Numbered from the stretch's first letter, positions 53,085 through 62,750 are shown. The stretch is 64,000 bases of DNA from CALBTQ01 sp036725605 (GCA_036725605.1 DAIMDW010000001.1:496001-560000); one strand, 5' to 3'. A program made the numbers and translations. The notes: generated from the sequence alone by a model not told the origin.

Positions 53085-54935
53085 TTACTCTTCCACCTCG
53101 ATCTGATCCGGATAGGTGATCTTGATGTACATGTTGTCGCCGAAATCCTGCTGGCAGGCGAATTCGGCTTCCTCGCCGTCGGGCCACACGACGCGCAAGG
53201 TGCACTCGCAGCTCATCGCGCCCAGGCCGAAGTGCTGTACGCGCGTGCTTTCCGAGTTGTAGTGGCCCTTGCTCGATTTCTTTTCGCGCATCAGCGTTAC
53301 GTCGTCGGATTCAAGGTACAGCCGCGCGCCGATCGCGTCGCGGTTGATGTTCTCGCCGTCGCCTTCCAGCCGCACGGCCAACCAGCGGTTTTCCTGCCCG
53401 ATGTCGTTGCGCAGCAGGAAATTCGGCCGTCCGCCGCCCAGGTCGCCCGCGCCGGTGAACAGGTCGAGGTCGCCGTCGTGGTCGATGTCGATCCAGATGT
53501 TGTTGCTGGTGCTCTTTGCGCGAATCCACACCGTATCGTCCGGATCGTTGATGCCGCTGGCTTCGCCGAAGGATTGGAACGTGCCGTCATCGAGCTGCCG
53601 CCACAGGCCGAACCAACCTTTCATATCCCACTCGTAGTAGCGGTCCTCGTACTTTTTGTCGCGCGACAGGGAAAGGTCGAGTCGACCGTCGTTGTCGAAA
53701 TCGACCATCGCGCCGTCAATGTCGCCTTCGTTGAAGATCAGGCCGCGCTCGAGGAACTCGTTGGTGAAGTAAAAGTCCTCGTCGTCGCCGCCGTTGATCA
53801 ACAGTTGCGTCGGGTCCGACCATTTGCGCAGTTCGTCGGTGTTGGTCGCGTGCGAAATGGTGGTCAGGAAGATATCCAGGTCGCCGTCGTTGTCCACGTC
53901 GCCGCAGTCGATGCCGAAGCCGTTGCTGCCCACGTAGGTGCCCGGTTCCGCGCCGGGTTCGGGCGCGGTGCCGTGATCGGTGGTCACCAGGTAGTAGTTG
54001 CCGGTCGCCAGGCTGGCGAAGCCGCGCTCGACGGCCACGTTGGTGAAGTTGCCCTCGCCGTCGTTTTCCCACAGATGGTTCAGACCGTTGAGCGTCGAGA
54101 CGCTGTAGGTCGACACGAAAATATCCAGGTCGCCGTCGTTGTCGTAATCGGCCGTGATGCACCCGTTGGTCGGCTGGGCAGTCTGGTCGGCCAGGCGGTC
54201 GGAGACGTCCTCGAACGTGCCGTCGCCGTTGCCGAAGTACAGCAGGTCGGTCGCGGCGTACATCGTGTGGCCGTTGCCGACGAACAGGTCGAGGTTCGCG
54301 TCGCCGTTGAAGTCGGCGAACAACGCGTTGCCCGCGTAGGTTTTGTAATTGCCGTCGACGCCCGAGTCGTCCAGGACGGTGAAATGTCCCTCGCCGTCGT
54401 TGAGCAATATTTCGCTGCGGTAATCCTCGTAGCGGAAGATATCCAACCCGGCGAACGCGTCCTGGTCGCCGTCGTTGTCCACGTCGCCGAAGGCGAAGAA
54501 GCCGGCCTGAATGTCGCGCAGGCCCGACTCGTCGCTGAAATCGGTGAACGTGCCGTCGCCGTTGTTGAGGAAAACGAGGTGTTCGAAGGGCACGCCGTTT
54601 TGCGCATTGGGGAACAGGCTGTGCATCAACAGGTCGTCGTAACCGTCGCCGTTGATGTCCGCGCTTTCCACCCGGGCGTGGTCGTTGCGCTGAATGTCTT
54701 CGGGCGGATCTTCATAGTAATTGTCCACCCGCATGCCGCTTTGGTCGGAGATGTCGACGAAGAAATCCGCTTCCGGCTCGACCGGATCGCTCGGATCGCA
54801 TTCATAGTTGTCGTCGTCATCATCGTCGTCGTCATCGTCGTCATCGTCGTCGTCATCGCACGAGCAGGCTCCGATGGCCAGCGACAGCGCGCCGCACAGC
54901 AACAACACCAAAAACAGTCGGCTCCAGATTTTCAT
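53085..54935 (-). CDS. Asp-rich lipoprotein with FG-GAP/VCBS repeats and UnbV/ASPIC-like end
   Basis: A 616-residue lipoprotein. Signal ending AIGACSCDDD, a run of 16 Asp, then repeated FG-GAP/VCBS calcium-binding repeats (DINGDGYDDLLMH, DVDNDGDQDAFAG, DYDNDGDLDIFVS, DIDHDGDLDLFTG) forming a propeller, and an ASPIC/UnbV-like C-terminal domain (WLAVRLEGDGENINRDAIGA ... VQHFGLGAMSCECTL). The family is typical of surface and adhesion proteins that need calcium. It converges with the methyltransferase gene. Confidence 0.9.
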   Translation of the reverse strand: MKIWSRLFLVLLLCGALSLAIGACSCDDDDDDDDDDDDDDDDNYECDPSDPVEPEADFFVDISDQSGMRVDNYYEDPPEDIQRNDHARVESADINGDGYDDLLMHSLFPNAQNGVPFEHLVFLNNGDGTFTDFSDESGLRDIQAGFFAFGDVDNDGDQDAFAGLDIFRYEDYRSEILLNDGEGHFTVLDDSGVDGNYKTYAGNALFADFNGDANLDLFVGNGHTMYAATDLLYFGNGDGTFEDVSDRLADQTAQPTNGCITADYDNDGDLDIFVSTYSVSTLNGLNHLWENDGEGNFTNVAVERGFASLATGNYYLVTTDHGTAPEPGAEPGTYVGSNGFGIDCGDVDNDGDLDIFLTTISHATNTDELRKWSDPTQLLINGGDDEDFYFTNEFLERGLIFNEGDIDGAMVDFDNDGRLDLSLSRDKKYEDRYYEWDMKGWFGLWRQLDDGTFQSFGEASGINDPDDTVWIRAKSTSNNIWIDIDHDGDLDLFTGAGDLGGGRPNFLLRNDIGQENRWLAVRLEGDGENINRDAIGARLYLESDDVTLMREKKSSKGHYNSESTRVQHFGLGAMSCECTLRVVWPDGEEAEFACQQDFGDNMYIKITYPDQIEVEE

Positions 54936-55045
54936 GTCCTTCTCCCGTCAATTCAGGTCGCATCCTCTTTAACATTCAATTTTGAATAGAGCAAACCCCT
55001 AGCCACGGCCGGTTGACTCGCCTGAATTTCGAAAAAAATGGAAAA

Positions 55046-55843
55046 CTACTCGATCGCCTGCAAGCCGTATGGCGGCGCGGCGTTGACCAGCACGCCCGGG
55101 CGACACTTGAGGCGCGCCTCGGTAAACTGCCGGTCTTCCATATGTGCCGAGAGCGTGTACTCACCCGGCGGAACGTTGATGAATACGACGCCGCCGTCGC
55201 CGGTCGTCTCTTCCAACGTACGCACCGGAATGTCGATGATCGTGCCGTTGGGCAACTCGAAAATCTGAAAGTAGAACGGCCCCTGCGTCGGCGGCAGTGG
55301 CGGATCGATCGTCACCGTCGCCCCGGCGATGCCGCTGGAAAACGGATTGCCGCCCGCTTCGGTCACCGTCGAGGCGATCTGGCACATGTTCGGATCCAGC
55401 GTCTCGAACAGGACCAGCGCCAACGCCCAGACGATCGGTCGCGGCGGCGCCTGCAAATGAAAATCGTCGATCGTCTCTTCGGTCAGTTCCACCGTGGCCG
55501 ATTGCGTGGGATAAAAATCGCGATGTTGCGAAATCAGTGTCAGGTCGTCGCCGACCGCCAGGTTGTCGAAGGAAAATCGTCCTTGTTCATCGGTCGTCAC
55601 CGCCGGGATTCTCGGCCGCTCGACGATCGAGATTTCCGCTTCCGGCAGCATGGCGAACGACCAATCGAAGCGCCAGACCGCACCGCCGGCCGCGGTCGTT
55701 TCGATAGATGAATGATGTCCGGATTTGCTTGTGGTTTGGCTCAGCGCAATATCGGCCCACTCGTCGCCGCCTTCGTTTTCGCCGCCGCACGCCGTCAGCA
55801 ACAACATCGTGACAATCAAAATAAGTATCTTCGCCCGGTCCAC
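55046..55843 (-). CDS. Lipoprotein with carboxypeptidase-regulatory-like domains
   Basis: A 265-residue lipoprotein: signal ending MLLLTACGGENEG, followed by two beta-sandwich domains that resemble carboxypeptidase regulatory-like (CarboxypepD_reg) folds, with TTDEQGRFSFDNLAVGDDLT and GDGGVVFINVPPGEYTLSAH. No Asp-rich linker; the linker is short and Glu/Gly rich. GTG start at 55843. Function unknown; possibly part of an envelope complex. Confidence 0.8.
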   Translation of the reverse strand: MDRAKILILIVTMLLLTACGGENEGGDEWADIALSQTTSKSGHHSSIETTAAGGAVWRFDWSFAMLPEAEISIVERPRIPAVTTDEQGRFSFDNLAVGDDLTLISQHRDFYPTQSATVELTEETIDDFHLQAPPRPIVWALALVLFETLDPNMCQIASTVTEAGGNPFSSGIAGATVTIDPPLPPTQGPFYFQIFELPNGTIIDIPVRTLEETTGDGGVVFINVPPGEYTLSAHMEDRQFTEARLKCRPGVLVNAAPPYGLQAIE

Positions 55844-55973
55844 TGCACACCCCTTTCCGGAACAACGGCGGTTCGCCTAAGGTACAAAATCCAAGCAAAG
55901 TCAGTCAAGAAAGATCGCACCCGCCGGCGGAAATTCCGGTATGATGCGACCACAAACCGACGGAAAAGCGATC

Positions 55974-56456
55974 ATGAGCGATTATCCCATCACCCAGGCG
56001 GTGCGCGCGTTGCGACAGTACAAAATCGACTTCACGCCCACGCCGTACCCCTACGAGGAGCACGGCGGCACCCGGCGCGCGTCGCAGATGCTGCACGTGC
56101 CCGAGCACGTCGTCATCAAGACTCTGGTCATGCAGGATGAGAACAAAAAACCGCTACTGGTGCTCATGCACGGTGATCGTGAAGTGTCGACCAAGCAACT
56201 GGCGCGCGAACTGGGCGTGAAGGCGGTCTCTCCCTGCGAAGAGAAAATCGCCGAGCGCCTGACCGGCTATAAGGTCGGCGGCATCAGCCCCTTCGGCGTG
56301 CGCGCCCAAATGCCCGTGTGCGCCGAAGCGACGATCTTCGAACTCGAGGCGATCCACATCAACGGCGGCAAACGCGGCTTCCTGGTGCGCATCGACCCGC
56401 GCGACATTGAAAAGGCGATGACCGTCCGCCGCGTCAACGTCGCCGTCGAACCGTAA
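55974..56456 (+). CDS. ybaK: YbaK/EbsC-type Cys-tRNA(Pro) deacylase
   Basis: A 160-residue enzyme of the YbaK/EbsC family that edits misacylated Cys-tRNA-Pro. Family blocks are KIDFTPTPYPYEEHGGTRRA, VIKTLVMQDENKKPLLVLMH, the invariant Lys region STKQLARELGVKAVSPCEE and GGISPFGVR. Length is normal. GGAAAAG lies upstream of the ATG at 55974. It is divergent from the lipoprotein gene across about 130 bases. Confidence 0.94.
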   Translation: MSDYPITQAVRALRQYKIDFTPTPYPYEEHGGTRRASQMLHVPEHVVIKTLVMQDENKKPLLVLMHGDREVSTKQLARELGVKAVSPCEEKIAERLTGYKVGGISPFGVRAQMPVCAEATIFELEAIHINGGKRGFLVRIDPRDIEKAMTVRRVNVAVEP

Positions 56457-56511
56457 GCTTTTCTCCAACCTCGCCTTTCGCTACACTAGCGAAAAATCCC
56501 AAAGGATGCGG

Positions 56512-58332
56512 ATGGAATCGGTCGGCGAAATGTTGGCGCGTTACGGCCACCTGTTGGCGCAGGGTTGGTGGTTGCCGCTCGTGTGCTTTGCCGTCGGTCT
56601 GATATTGCCCTTCGCGCGCCGTCCCCGCGTCACGCGCTGGGCGCTGCCTTTGTTGATCGTCGGACTCGGCATCGCGTTCGCGCATCTAAAAACGGCGATG
56701 TACGACGACGCCTATTATTCCTTCCGCTGCGCGCACAACCTGATCGCCGGCAACGGTCTGGTGTACAACATCGGCGAACGCCTGGAGGTCTACACCAACT
56801 TTCTCTGGACGATCTGGCTGGCGCTGTGGATGCGCCTGACCGGGTTCAACGCGCCGTTCGTTTCCATCGTCTTTACCCTCGCCTGCTTCCTCGGCAATTT
56901 GCTGATCGTTTATCGCCTCGGCCTGTTGCTGAGCGCCACGAACAAAATCGTTCACTATTGGCCGCTGGCCGCATTGTTGCTCGCCGGGCAAAATTCCTTC
57001 GCGTCCTTCGCGTCCACCGGGTTGGAAACGATGGCCGGCAGCCTGTTGGTCAATGTGGGCTTGTTGTTTCTGCTGACCGCCGCCGATACGCGCCGGGCGT
57101 TTTTGGCCGGATTCTTTTTCATCCTGGCGACGCTCAACCGCCTCGACCACAGCCTGTTTTACGTCGCCGGCGCATTCGCTCTGCTCTGGATGAACCGCGG
57201 CGCGCTGACCGCCCTTTTGCGCGGCCGCTGGTCGGCCGCCCGCGCACAGGGGCTCGATCGTTTGCTCGCCTACGCCCTCGCGCTCGTGCCGCTGCTGGCC
57301 TACCTGGGCTGGAAACTCGCCTACTACGGCTCGCTGCTGCCCAACACCTTTTTCGCCAAGTCGGCGTACATTCCCTATGCCTACCAGGGCTTGCGCTACC
57401 TCGCCGCCTTTTACCTGGGCAGCCATTTGTGGGTGGCGCTGCTCTTGATGCTCGTCTGGTTCCTGCGCCCCACCGACGACGACCGCGTGCGCACGATGAA
57501 GACCTTCACCCTCGCCGCGTTCGTTTTGTGGCACGCGTATATTCTCTGGGTCGGCGGTGACTACCTTTACGGTCGCTTCATGGTCGTGTTCATGCCCTTG
57601 GCGCTGCTGGCGGCGGAAAATCTCACCTTCACCGGCCTGCGGCGCAAATGGGTGATGCACCTGACGGCCGCGTTGCTGGCGGCGACCGCCTGCGGTGTGC
57701 AACTGATCACCCCCGGCACCGGCGACTGGTGCATGATGGACGAAACCACGCACTCGCCCGACAGCGTGATGCATCTGTACCGGGAACGCGACCAACACGA
57801 ACTTCGTTTCGCCTGTCTGCTCGGCGCCGGCTTCGCCCCGAAAATCCTGGTCGATGGGCGCGACGGCTACACGGTCGCCTTGCCGGCCGTCGATCGCTGG
57901 GGGCTGACCGATCCGCAACTCGGCCGGCGACCGCTGACGCAACGCACTTGCCCGGGCCACGAGAAATACGCATCGCTGGAAGACCTCGTCGCGCGCGACG
58001 TGCGCCTGTCGGCCCTGCCGCTGGAGATATTCACCGACCGGCACCAAACGGTGAACGATCTGCACCTGCCCTGCGGCGAAGTGAAGATGCTCTTCTATGA
58101 CCGCGCCTGGCTCGATCGTCTGCAGGCGGCGCTGCCGGAAGTGCGCTTCGTCGACTTCCCGGCGTTTCTCGACGAATACATCGCGGCCCTGCCCGGCAAA
58201 ACGCCGCCGGAAGTGGCACAGGATTTGCGCGATTTCCGCCGGTACTATTTCGCCGTCAACGACGATCCGCCGCGGCTGCAGGTGTTAATTGATTATCTGA
58301 CCGCGAAAAATGTTTTGACGCCGTCACCGTAA
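56512..58332 (+). CDS. GT-C membrane glycosyltransferase, AftB-like (copy 1)
   Basis: A 606-residue polytopic membrane enzyme with about ten helices. Family landmarks: an acidic catalytic loop TAMYDDAYYSFRCAHNLIAG, GERLEVYTNFLWTIWLALWM and ASFASTGLETMAGSLLVNVG. This pattern is that of lipid-phosphate-sugar-dependent glycosyltransferases such as AftB and related bacterial families. A soluble C-terminal part (from about 430) is large. AAAGG lies six bases before the ATG at 56512. It is followed by a second copy at 58367-60214. Confidence 0.88.
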   Translation: MESVGEMLARYGHLLAQGWWLPLVCFAVGLILPFARRPRVTRWALPLLIVGLGIAFAHLKTAMYDDAYYSFRCAHNLIAGNGLVYNIGERLEVYTNFLWTIWLALWMRLTGFNAPFVSIVFTLACFLGNLLIVYRLGLLLSATNKIVHYWPLAALLLAGQNSFASFASTGLETMAGSLLVNVGLLFLLTAADTRRAFLAGFFFILATLNRLDHSLFYVAGAFALLWMNRGALTALLRGRWSAARAQGLDRLLAYALALVPLLAYLGWKLAYYGSLLPNTFFAKSAYIPYAYQGLRYLAAFYLGSHLWVALLLMLVWFLRPTDDDRVRTMKTFTLAAFVLWHAYILWVGGDYLYGRFMVVFMPLALLAAENLTFTGLRRKWVMHLTAALLAATACGVQLITPGTGDWCMMDETTHSPDSVMHLYRERDQHELRFACLLGAGFAPKILVDGRDGYTVALPAVDRWGLTDPQLGRRPLTQRTCPGHEKYASLEDLVARDVRLSALPLEIFTDRHQTVNDLHLPCGEVKMLFYDRAWLDRLQAALPEVRFVDFPAFLDEYIAALPGKTPPEVAQDLRDFRRYYFAVNDDPPRLQVLIDYLTAKNVLTPSP

Positions 58333-58366
58333 CGCATACAATCCGTCCGAAGGGGATCACGTCGGC

Positions 58367-60214
58367 ATGCAACAGCCTTTGCACGAAATCGCAGCCATCG
58401 CCGCACGGTTCAGCATCCAGCATTGGTGGTTGCTGGTTCTACCGGCGTTGGCCGGTTTTTTCGCCGCCGGCTGGTCGCGGCCGAAAGAGCGCCGCTGGTT
58501 TCATCACCTGCCGACCGTCGTTTTGCTCGTCGCCGGACTGGCGCTGGTCGTGCGCAACACGGCGATTTTCGACGACGCGTATTACTCCTTCCGTTGCGCG
58601 CGCAATCTGGCCGACGGTTACGGCCTGGTGTTCAATCCCGGGCAGTATTTCGAAATCTACACCAACTTTCTCTGGACGATCTGGCTGGCGCTGTGCCTCA
58701 AGCTCAGCGGCCTGAACCTGGAGATCCTCGCCGTTCTCTCCAATTACGCCTGTTGGCTCGCCAACATGATCGTCATTTACAAAATCGGCCTCGCCCTCAA
58801 CGCCAAAAGCAAACATTACTTCCCGCTGGCGGTGCTCGTGTTGGCGCTGCAGTACTATTTCATGTCCTTCGGCACCTCCGGCCTGGAAACGATGGCCGGC
58901 AGTCTGCTGGTGAACCTCGGCGCGTATTTTCTGCTCAGCGAGCGCACGTATGGTCGCTCGTTCCTGGCCGGATCGTTTTTCATCCTCGCCGTGTTCAACC
59001 GGATGGACCACGCGCTGTTTTTCCTCTGCGGCACGGCGGCGCTGTTGTGGCGCGATCGCTCCCATTGGTCGGCGCTTGTCAGGCGCGATTGGCCGGGCGG
59101 CCGCGCCGCCTTGTATCACTTGCTCACCTTCGCCTCACCGCTGCTGCCGTACGGCGCGTACCTGTTGTGGAAGGTGCACTACTACGGCTCGCTTTTCCCC
59201 AGTGCGTTTTACGCCAAGTCGGCCGCCGCGTCGTATTACCATCAGGGGTTGATCTACACGCTGATGTTCTACCTGGGCTCGCATTTTTACGTGTTGCTGC
59301 CGTTGTTGCTGCTGTGGCTGTCGGCCGGCCGTCTGAAAAAGACGGATGAAACGCCGGGCGCCTCGGTGTTTCGCCTGTTCGCCCTCGCGTCGATCGCCGT
59401 CTGGCATTTCTACGTGATCCGCGTCGGCGGCGATTACCTGATCGGCCGCTTCTACGTCGTCCTGATGCCGTTGATGATCCTCGGCGGCGAGCACTTCATT
59501 TTTTCGCAACTGACCAACCGCATGGCGCAGCGGATTCTCGCGGCCCTGGTCGCCGCCGCCGCGTTCGGCGTACCCTTGCTCGCCGGCATGGAAGGCGCTT
59601 ATTGCCAGATGGACGGGCACAACCATTACCAGAAATACATTCCGACGATCTGGGAAAACCGCAACAATCACGAGCGCACGTTCCCCTGTTTCGCCGAGAA
59701 AAGCCTTTCGCCGCTGGTGTTGGCCGACGCGAAATACGGATACGACTCAGCGCTGCCGATCATCGATCGCTGGGGCATCACCGATCCGCAATTCAGCCGG
59801 AGAAAGGTCGAACATCGCGGCTGCCCCGGCCACGAAAAATATGTTTCGTTGCAGGAACTGGTCGACCGCGGCATTCGTCTGTCGTTGATTCCCACCGAGC
59901 TGTTCGACAATCGCCATCAGGACATCAACGATCTGGTCACGCCCTGCGGGACGATCGACCTGCTGGTGTACGACCTTACTTTCGTCGACGATCTGCGTGA
60001 ACATTTGTCTGACGTGACGCTGCCCGACTTCCCCCAATTCCTCGACGGCTACCTGGCCGAGTTGACGCAAAAATCGCGCCCCGAAGTGGCCGAGGATTTA
60101 AAGAACTTCCAGTTTTATTATTTTAATCTTCATCCGGATCCGGCGCGCCTGCAGCCGATCCTCGATTACCTCGCGGAGGGTTCGACGGCCAGCGCGGTCA
60201 ACGCCGCTCCCTGA
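58367..60214 (+). CDS. GT-C membrane glycosyltransferase, AftB-like (copy 2)
   Basis: A 615-residue paralogue of the preceding gene with the same blocks: TAIFDDAYYSFRCARNLADG, GQYFEIYTNFLWTIWLALCL and SFGTSGLETMAGSLLVNLG. The C-terminal domain is similar (LPIIDRWGITDPQF). The pair is a clear tandem duplication, 34 bases apart, so it may be one operon with two sugar additions. Its last 49 bases overlap the convergent GNAT gene. Confidence 0.88.
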   Translation: MQQPLHEIAAIAARFSIQHWWLLVLPALAGFFAAGWSRPKERRWFHHLPTVVLLVAGLALVVRNTAIFDDAYYSFRCARNLADGYGLVFNPGQYFEIYTNFLWTIWLALCLKLSGLNLEILAVLSNYACWLANMIVIYKIGLALNAKSKHYFPLAVLVLALQYYFMSFGTSGLETMAGSLLVNLGAYFLLSERTYGRSFLAGSFFILAVFNRMDHALFFLCGTAALLWRDRSHWSALVRRDWPGGRAALYHLLTFASPLLPYGAYLLWKVHYYGSLFPSAFYAKSAAASYYHQGLIYTLMFYLGSHFYVLLPLLLLWLSAGRLKKTDETPGASVFRLFALASIAVWHFYVIRVGGDYLIGRFYVVLMPLMILGGEHFIFSQLTNRMAQRILAALVAAAAFGVPLLAGMEGAYCQMDGHNHYQKYIPTIWENRNNHERTFPCFAEKSLSPLVLADAKYGYDSALPIIDRWGITDPQFSRRKVEHRGCPGHEKYVSLQELVDRGIRLSLIPTELFDNRHQDINDLVTPCGTIDLLVYDLTFVDDLREHLSDVTLPDFPQFLDGYLAELTQKSRPEVAEDLKNFQFYYFNLHPDPARLQPILDYLAEGSTASAVNAAP

Positions 60215-60657
60215 AGCTCGTAGTGCCGCCATTCATCCTTCGATTGTGCGCCGAGGCGGTGGTAGAAATCGATGGCGTTTTCGTTCCACGTCAGCACGCT
60301 CCACTCCAACCGGTTGCCGCCGCGCCGCACGGTTTCGCGCGCCAGACAAGCCAGCATTTTCGTGCCGATCGACAACCGGCGACGCGTCGGATCGACGAAC
60401 AGGTCTTCGATGTACAAGCCCATCCGCCCCTGGAACGTCGAATAGATGGAAAAAAACAACGCGAAGCCGACCGGCGTTTCGTCGAGATAGGCGAAGATCA
60501 CCTCGGCCAACGGACGCTCGCCGAACAGGTGCTCGGCCAACGTTTCCTCGGTGGCGACCACCGTCTCCAACCGCTTTTCATAGTCCGCCAGCTTGCGGAC
60601 GAACTCCAGAATCAGCCCGGTTTGCGTGGGTTGAGCCGGACGAATGTCGATGTTCAT
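60166..60657 (-). CDS. GNAT acetyltransferase, SSAT-like
   Basis: A 163-residue N-acetyltransferase. The acetyl-CoA motif is DLFVDPTRRRLSIGTKMLAC; RLEWSVLTWNENAIDFYHRL is the typical C-terminal end. It resembles the spermidine/spermine or thialysine acetyltransferase group (IRPAQPTQTGLILEFVRKLA). The Gly usually in QxxGxG is replaced by Ser in RRLSIG, still compatible with CoA binding. Overlaps the GT-C gene end by 49 bases. Confidence 0.88.
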   Translation of the reverse strand: MNIDIRPAQPTQTGLILEFVRKLADYEKRLETVVATEETLAEHLFGERPLAEVIFAYLDETPVGFALFFSIYSTFQGRMGLYIEDLFVDPTRRRLSIGTKMLACLARETVRRGGNRLEWSVLTWNENAIDFYHRLGAQSKDEWRHYELQGAALTALAVEPSAR

Positions 60658-60671
60658 CGCTTCCCTTCTCT

Positions 60672-61835
60672 TCAGCGACCGACCAACGAGTCGTGATAGC
60701 GACAGCCGCCGGTGTCCAGAATTTCGCGAATCAACCGCGCGGTGGTCGGCCCCACGCCGCGCAATTCGCGCAGCCGGTTGCGATAGCCGGCGATCGGTTC
60801 GGTCAGTTGCGCCACGGAACGTGCCGCGCCGCGATAGGTCGACTGCCTTCCCTCCGCGGTCAGCATGTAATCGAGGTTTTCCAAAAAGGCGACCACCCGG
60901 TCGTTTTCGTCGAGCACGTCGGCGAACAAGGAGGCGGGCATGCGCCGCGGCATTTCAAGCTTCTTCGCCGCCAGGTTGAACTCCTCGGTGATCGCCGTGT
61001 AATACTCGAAGGTCGCCGCGCCCCATTTGTTGCCCGGATAGATGTTCGCGTATTCCAACTCCAGCTCGGGCCGCACCTCGCGCAGGCGCGATAGAAAGTA
61101 CTCCTTCTGCCGCCCTTCCTTGAGGGTCATGCCCGAGAAAATCACGAAGCGCACGCCGGCCCGTTTCGCCTGGCGCAGCATGGCATCCATCGCCGGCAGC
61201 GTGTCGGTGATGAACGGGATGACCGGCATGAGAAAAACGCCCGTGGCGATGCCCGCCTCGCGCAGGCGGCGCAGCGTGGCCAGGCGTTCCGAAGGCGGCG
61301 AAGCGTGCGGCTCGAACTGTTGCGCGGTTTCGTCATCGACGCCGGAAAAGCTCATGCTGACCACCACCCGGCTGCGGCGGTTGATCTTCTGCAGCAGATC
61401 CACGTCGCGCTCGACCAACGACGATTTGGTCAGTACGTGCACCGGCAATTCCAGATGGGCCAGCAGGTGCAGCACGCGTCGGGTCAAGCCATAGGTTTCC
61501 TCCAGCGGCTGGTAGCTGTCGCCGACCCCGCCGCCGAGCAGAAAAAAAGAACGCTTCAGCGGCGTGCGGCGGCGGCGAACATCCAACTCCCGCGCAAGCA
61601 CCTCGTCGGCGTTGACCTTGATTTGCACGTCGCGCCCGAAATCGCAGTCCACGTAATACGATTCGGCGCGACCGTCGCAATAGACGCAGTCATGCGTACA
61701 ACCGCGATACAGATTCATGCCGTAGCGCGACATGAACCACGAATCGAAACGTTTGCGTTTGATCAACACACTCTTGGCTTGCAGTTCGCGTACCACCGCC
61801 GTTTCCCATTTTGTATGCCGCCCATCATCGTCCAT
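60672..61835 (-). CDS. SPL-family radical SAM protein with C-terminal helix-hairpin-helix
   Basis: A 387-residue radical SAM enzyme. The cluster motif is CTHDCVYC in LYRGCTHDCVYCDGRAESYY, followed by the SPL-type block LLGGGVGDSYQPLEETYGLT, and VLTKSSLVERDVDLL. The C-terminus adds a helix-hairpin-helix: LRGVGPTTARLIREILDTGG, which suggests nucleic-acid binding. Known SPL enzymes repair UV spore photoproduct in DNA; related members have other roles. Start at ATG 61835 is uncertain, with a longer frame available. Ends 15 bases before the GNAT gene. Confidence 0.85.
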   Translation of the reverse strand: MDDDGRHTKWETAVVRELQAKSVLIKRKRFDSWFMSRYGMNLYRGCTHDCVYCDGRAESYYVDCDFGRDVQIKVNADEVLARELDVRRRRTPLKRSFFLLGGGVGDSYQPLEETYGLTRRVLHLLAHLELPVHVLTKSSLVERDVDLLQKINRRSRVVVSMSFSGVDDETAQQFEPHASPPSERLATLRRLREAGIATGVFLMPVIPFITDTLPAMDAMLRQAKRAGVRFVIFSGMTLKEGRQKEYFLSRLREVRPELELEYANIYPGNKWGAATFEYYTAITEEFNLAAKKLEMPRRMPASLFADVLDENDRVVAFLENLDYMLTAEGRQSTYRGAARSVAQLTEPIAGYRNRLRELRGVGPTTARLIREILDTGGCRYHDSLVGR

Positions 61836-61929
61836 TTTGCCGGTCGACAAAAGATGAAAAACCTCATTGCGGCAGGCGCGCGTCGATGATAGATTTCGCG
61901 TCCAGCGACTGAGAACCGACGGGGGCACC

Positions 61930-62682
61930 ATGGATGATCAGCTGATGTGGCAGACGTTCATCGAAATCTACACCGATCTGCCGCAACAGGGACCGGGTAA
62001 CGATGAAAATACGTTAAAAGCGCTGGCCAAACTGCCGTTGCCGCCGGCGCCGCATATTCTGGACGTCGGCTGCGGCACCGGTCGCCAAACCTTGCAACTG
62101 GCGCACGTGACCGGCGGAACGGTCATCGCGGTCGACAATCTCCAATCGTATCTTTTCGAATTGCAGGCCAAAGCCAAGCAGGCCGGGCTCGACGAACGCG
62201 TGGTCGTGCGGCAGGGAGATATGAACAACCTGCCTTTCGCCCGCAACTCCTTCGATTTGATCTGGTCCGAGGGCGCGATTTACATCATGGGCTTCGGCAA
62301 CGGTCTGCAGAAATGGCGCAAACTGCTCAAGCCCGGCGGCTGCCTGGTGGTGACCGAAATTTCCTGGCTGCGCGAGGACGCGCCGCTGGAGTGCCACAGG
62401 TTCTGGCAGCAGGAATATCCGGCCATGGCCACGGTGAAAGAAAACCTGCGCACGATCCGGGCCAATGGTTACGAGTTGATCGATCATTTCACGTTGCCGG
62501 AAGACGCCTGGTGGGGACCGTATTACCTTCCGCTGGAAGCGCGCCTGAACATGTTCCGCGAAAAGTACGCGGGCGATAAAGAGCGGTTGCAGGTTGTCGA
62601 GATGTCGCAAACCGAAATCGAGCAATACCGCAAGTACAGCGCCTATTACGGCTACGTGTTTTACCTGCTGCGCCGGCATTGA
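61930..62682 (+). CDS. SAM-dependent methyltransferase
   Basis: A 250-residue class I methyltransferase. Motif I is HILDVGCGTGRQTLQLA; acidic motif VIAVDNLQSYLFEL; FDLIWSEGAIYIMGFGNGLQ and LKPGGCLVVTEISWL follow. This arrangement is shared by the large group of small-molecule methyltransferases with an Asp/Glu-rich active loop. GGGGG precedes the ATG at 61930. It is divergent from the radical SAM gene. Confidence 0.9.
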   Translation: MDDQLMWQTFIEIYTDLPQQGPGNDENTLKALAKLPLPPAPHILDVGCGTGRQTLQLAHVTGGTVIAVDNLQSYLFELQAKAKQAGLDERVVVRQGDMNNLPFARNSFDLIWSEGAIYIMGFGNGLQKWRKLLKPGGCLVVTEISWLREDAPLECHRFWQQEYPAMATVKENLRTIRANGYELIDHFTLPEDAWWGPYYLPLEARLNMFREKYAGDKERLQVVEMSQTEIEQYRKYSAYYGYVFYLLRRH

Positions 62683-62750
62683 AACAACGATCCGTTGCAA
62701 GGCGCAAACGTTCCCTTAAACTTATTCCAATAATATGTTAAGGTAACGGC

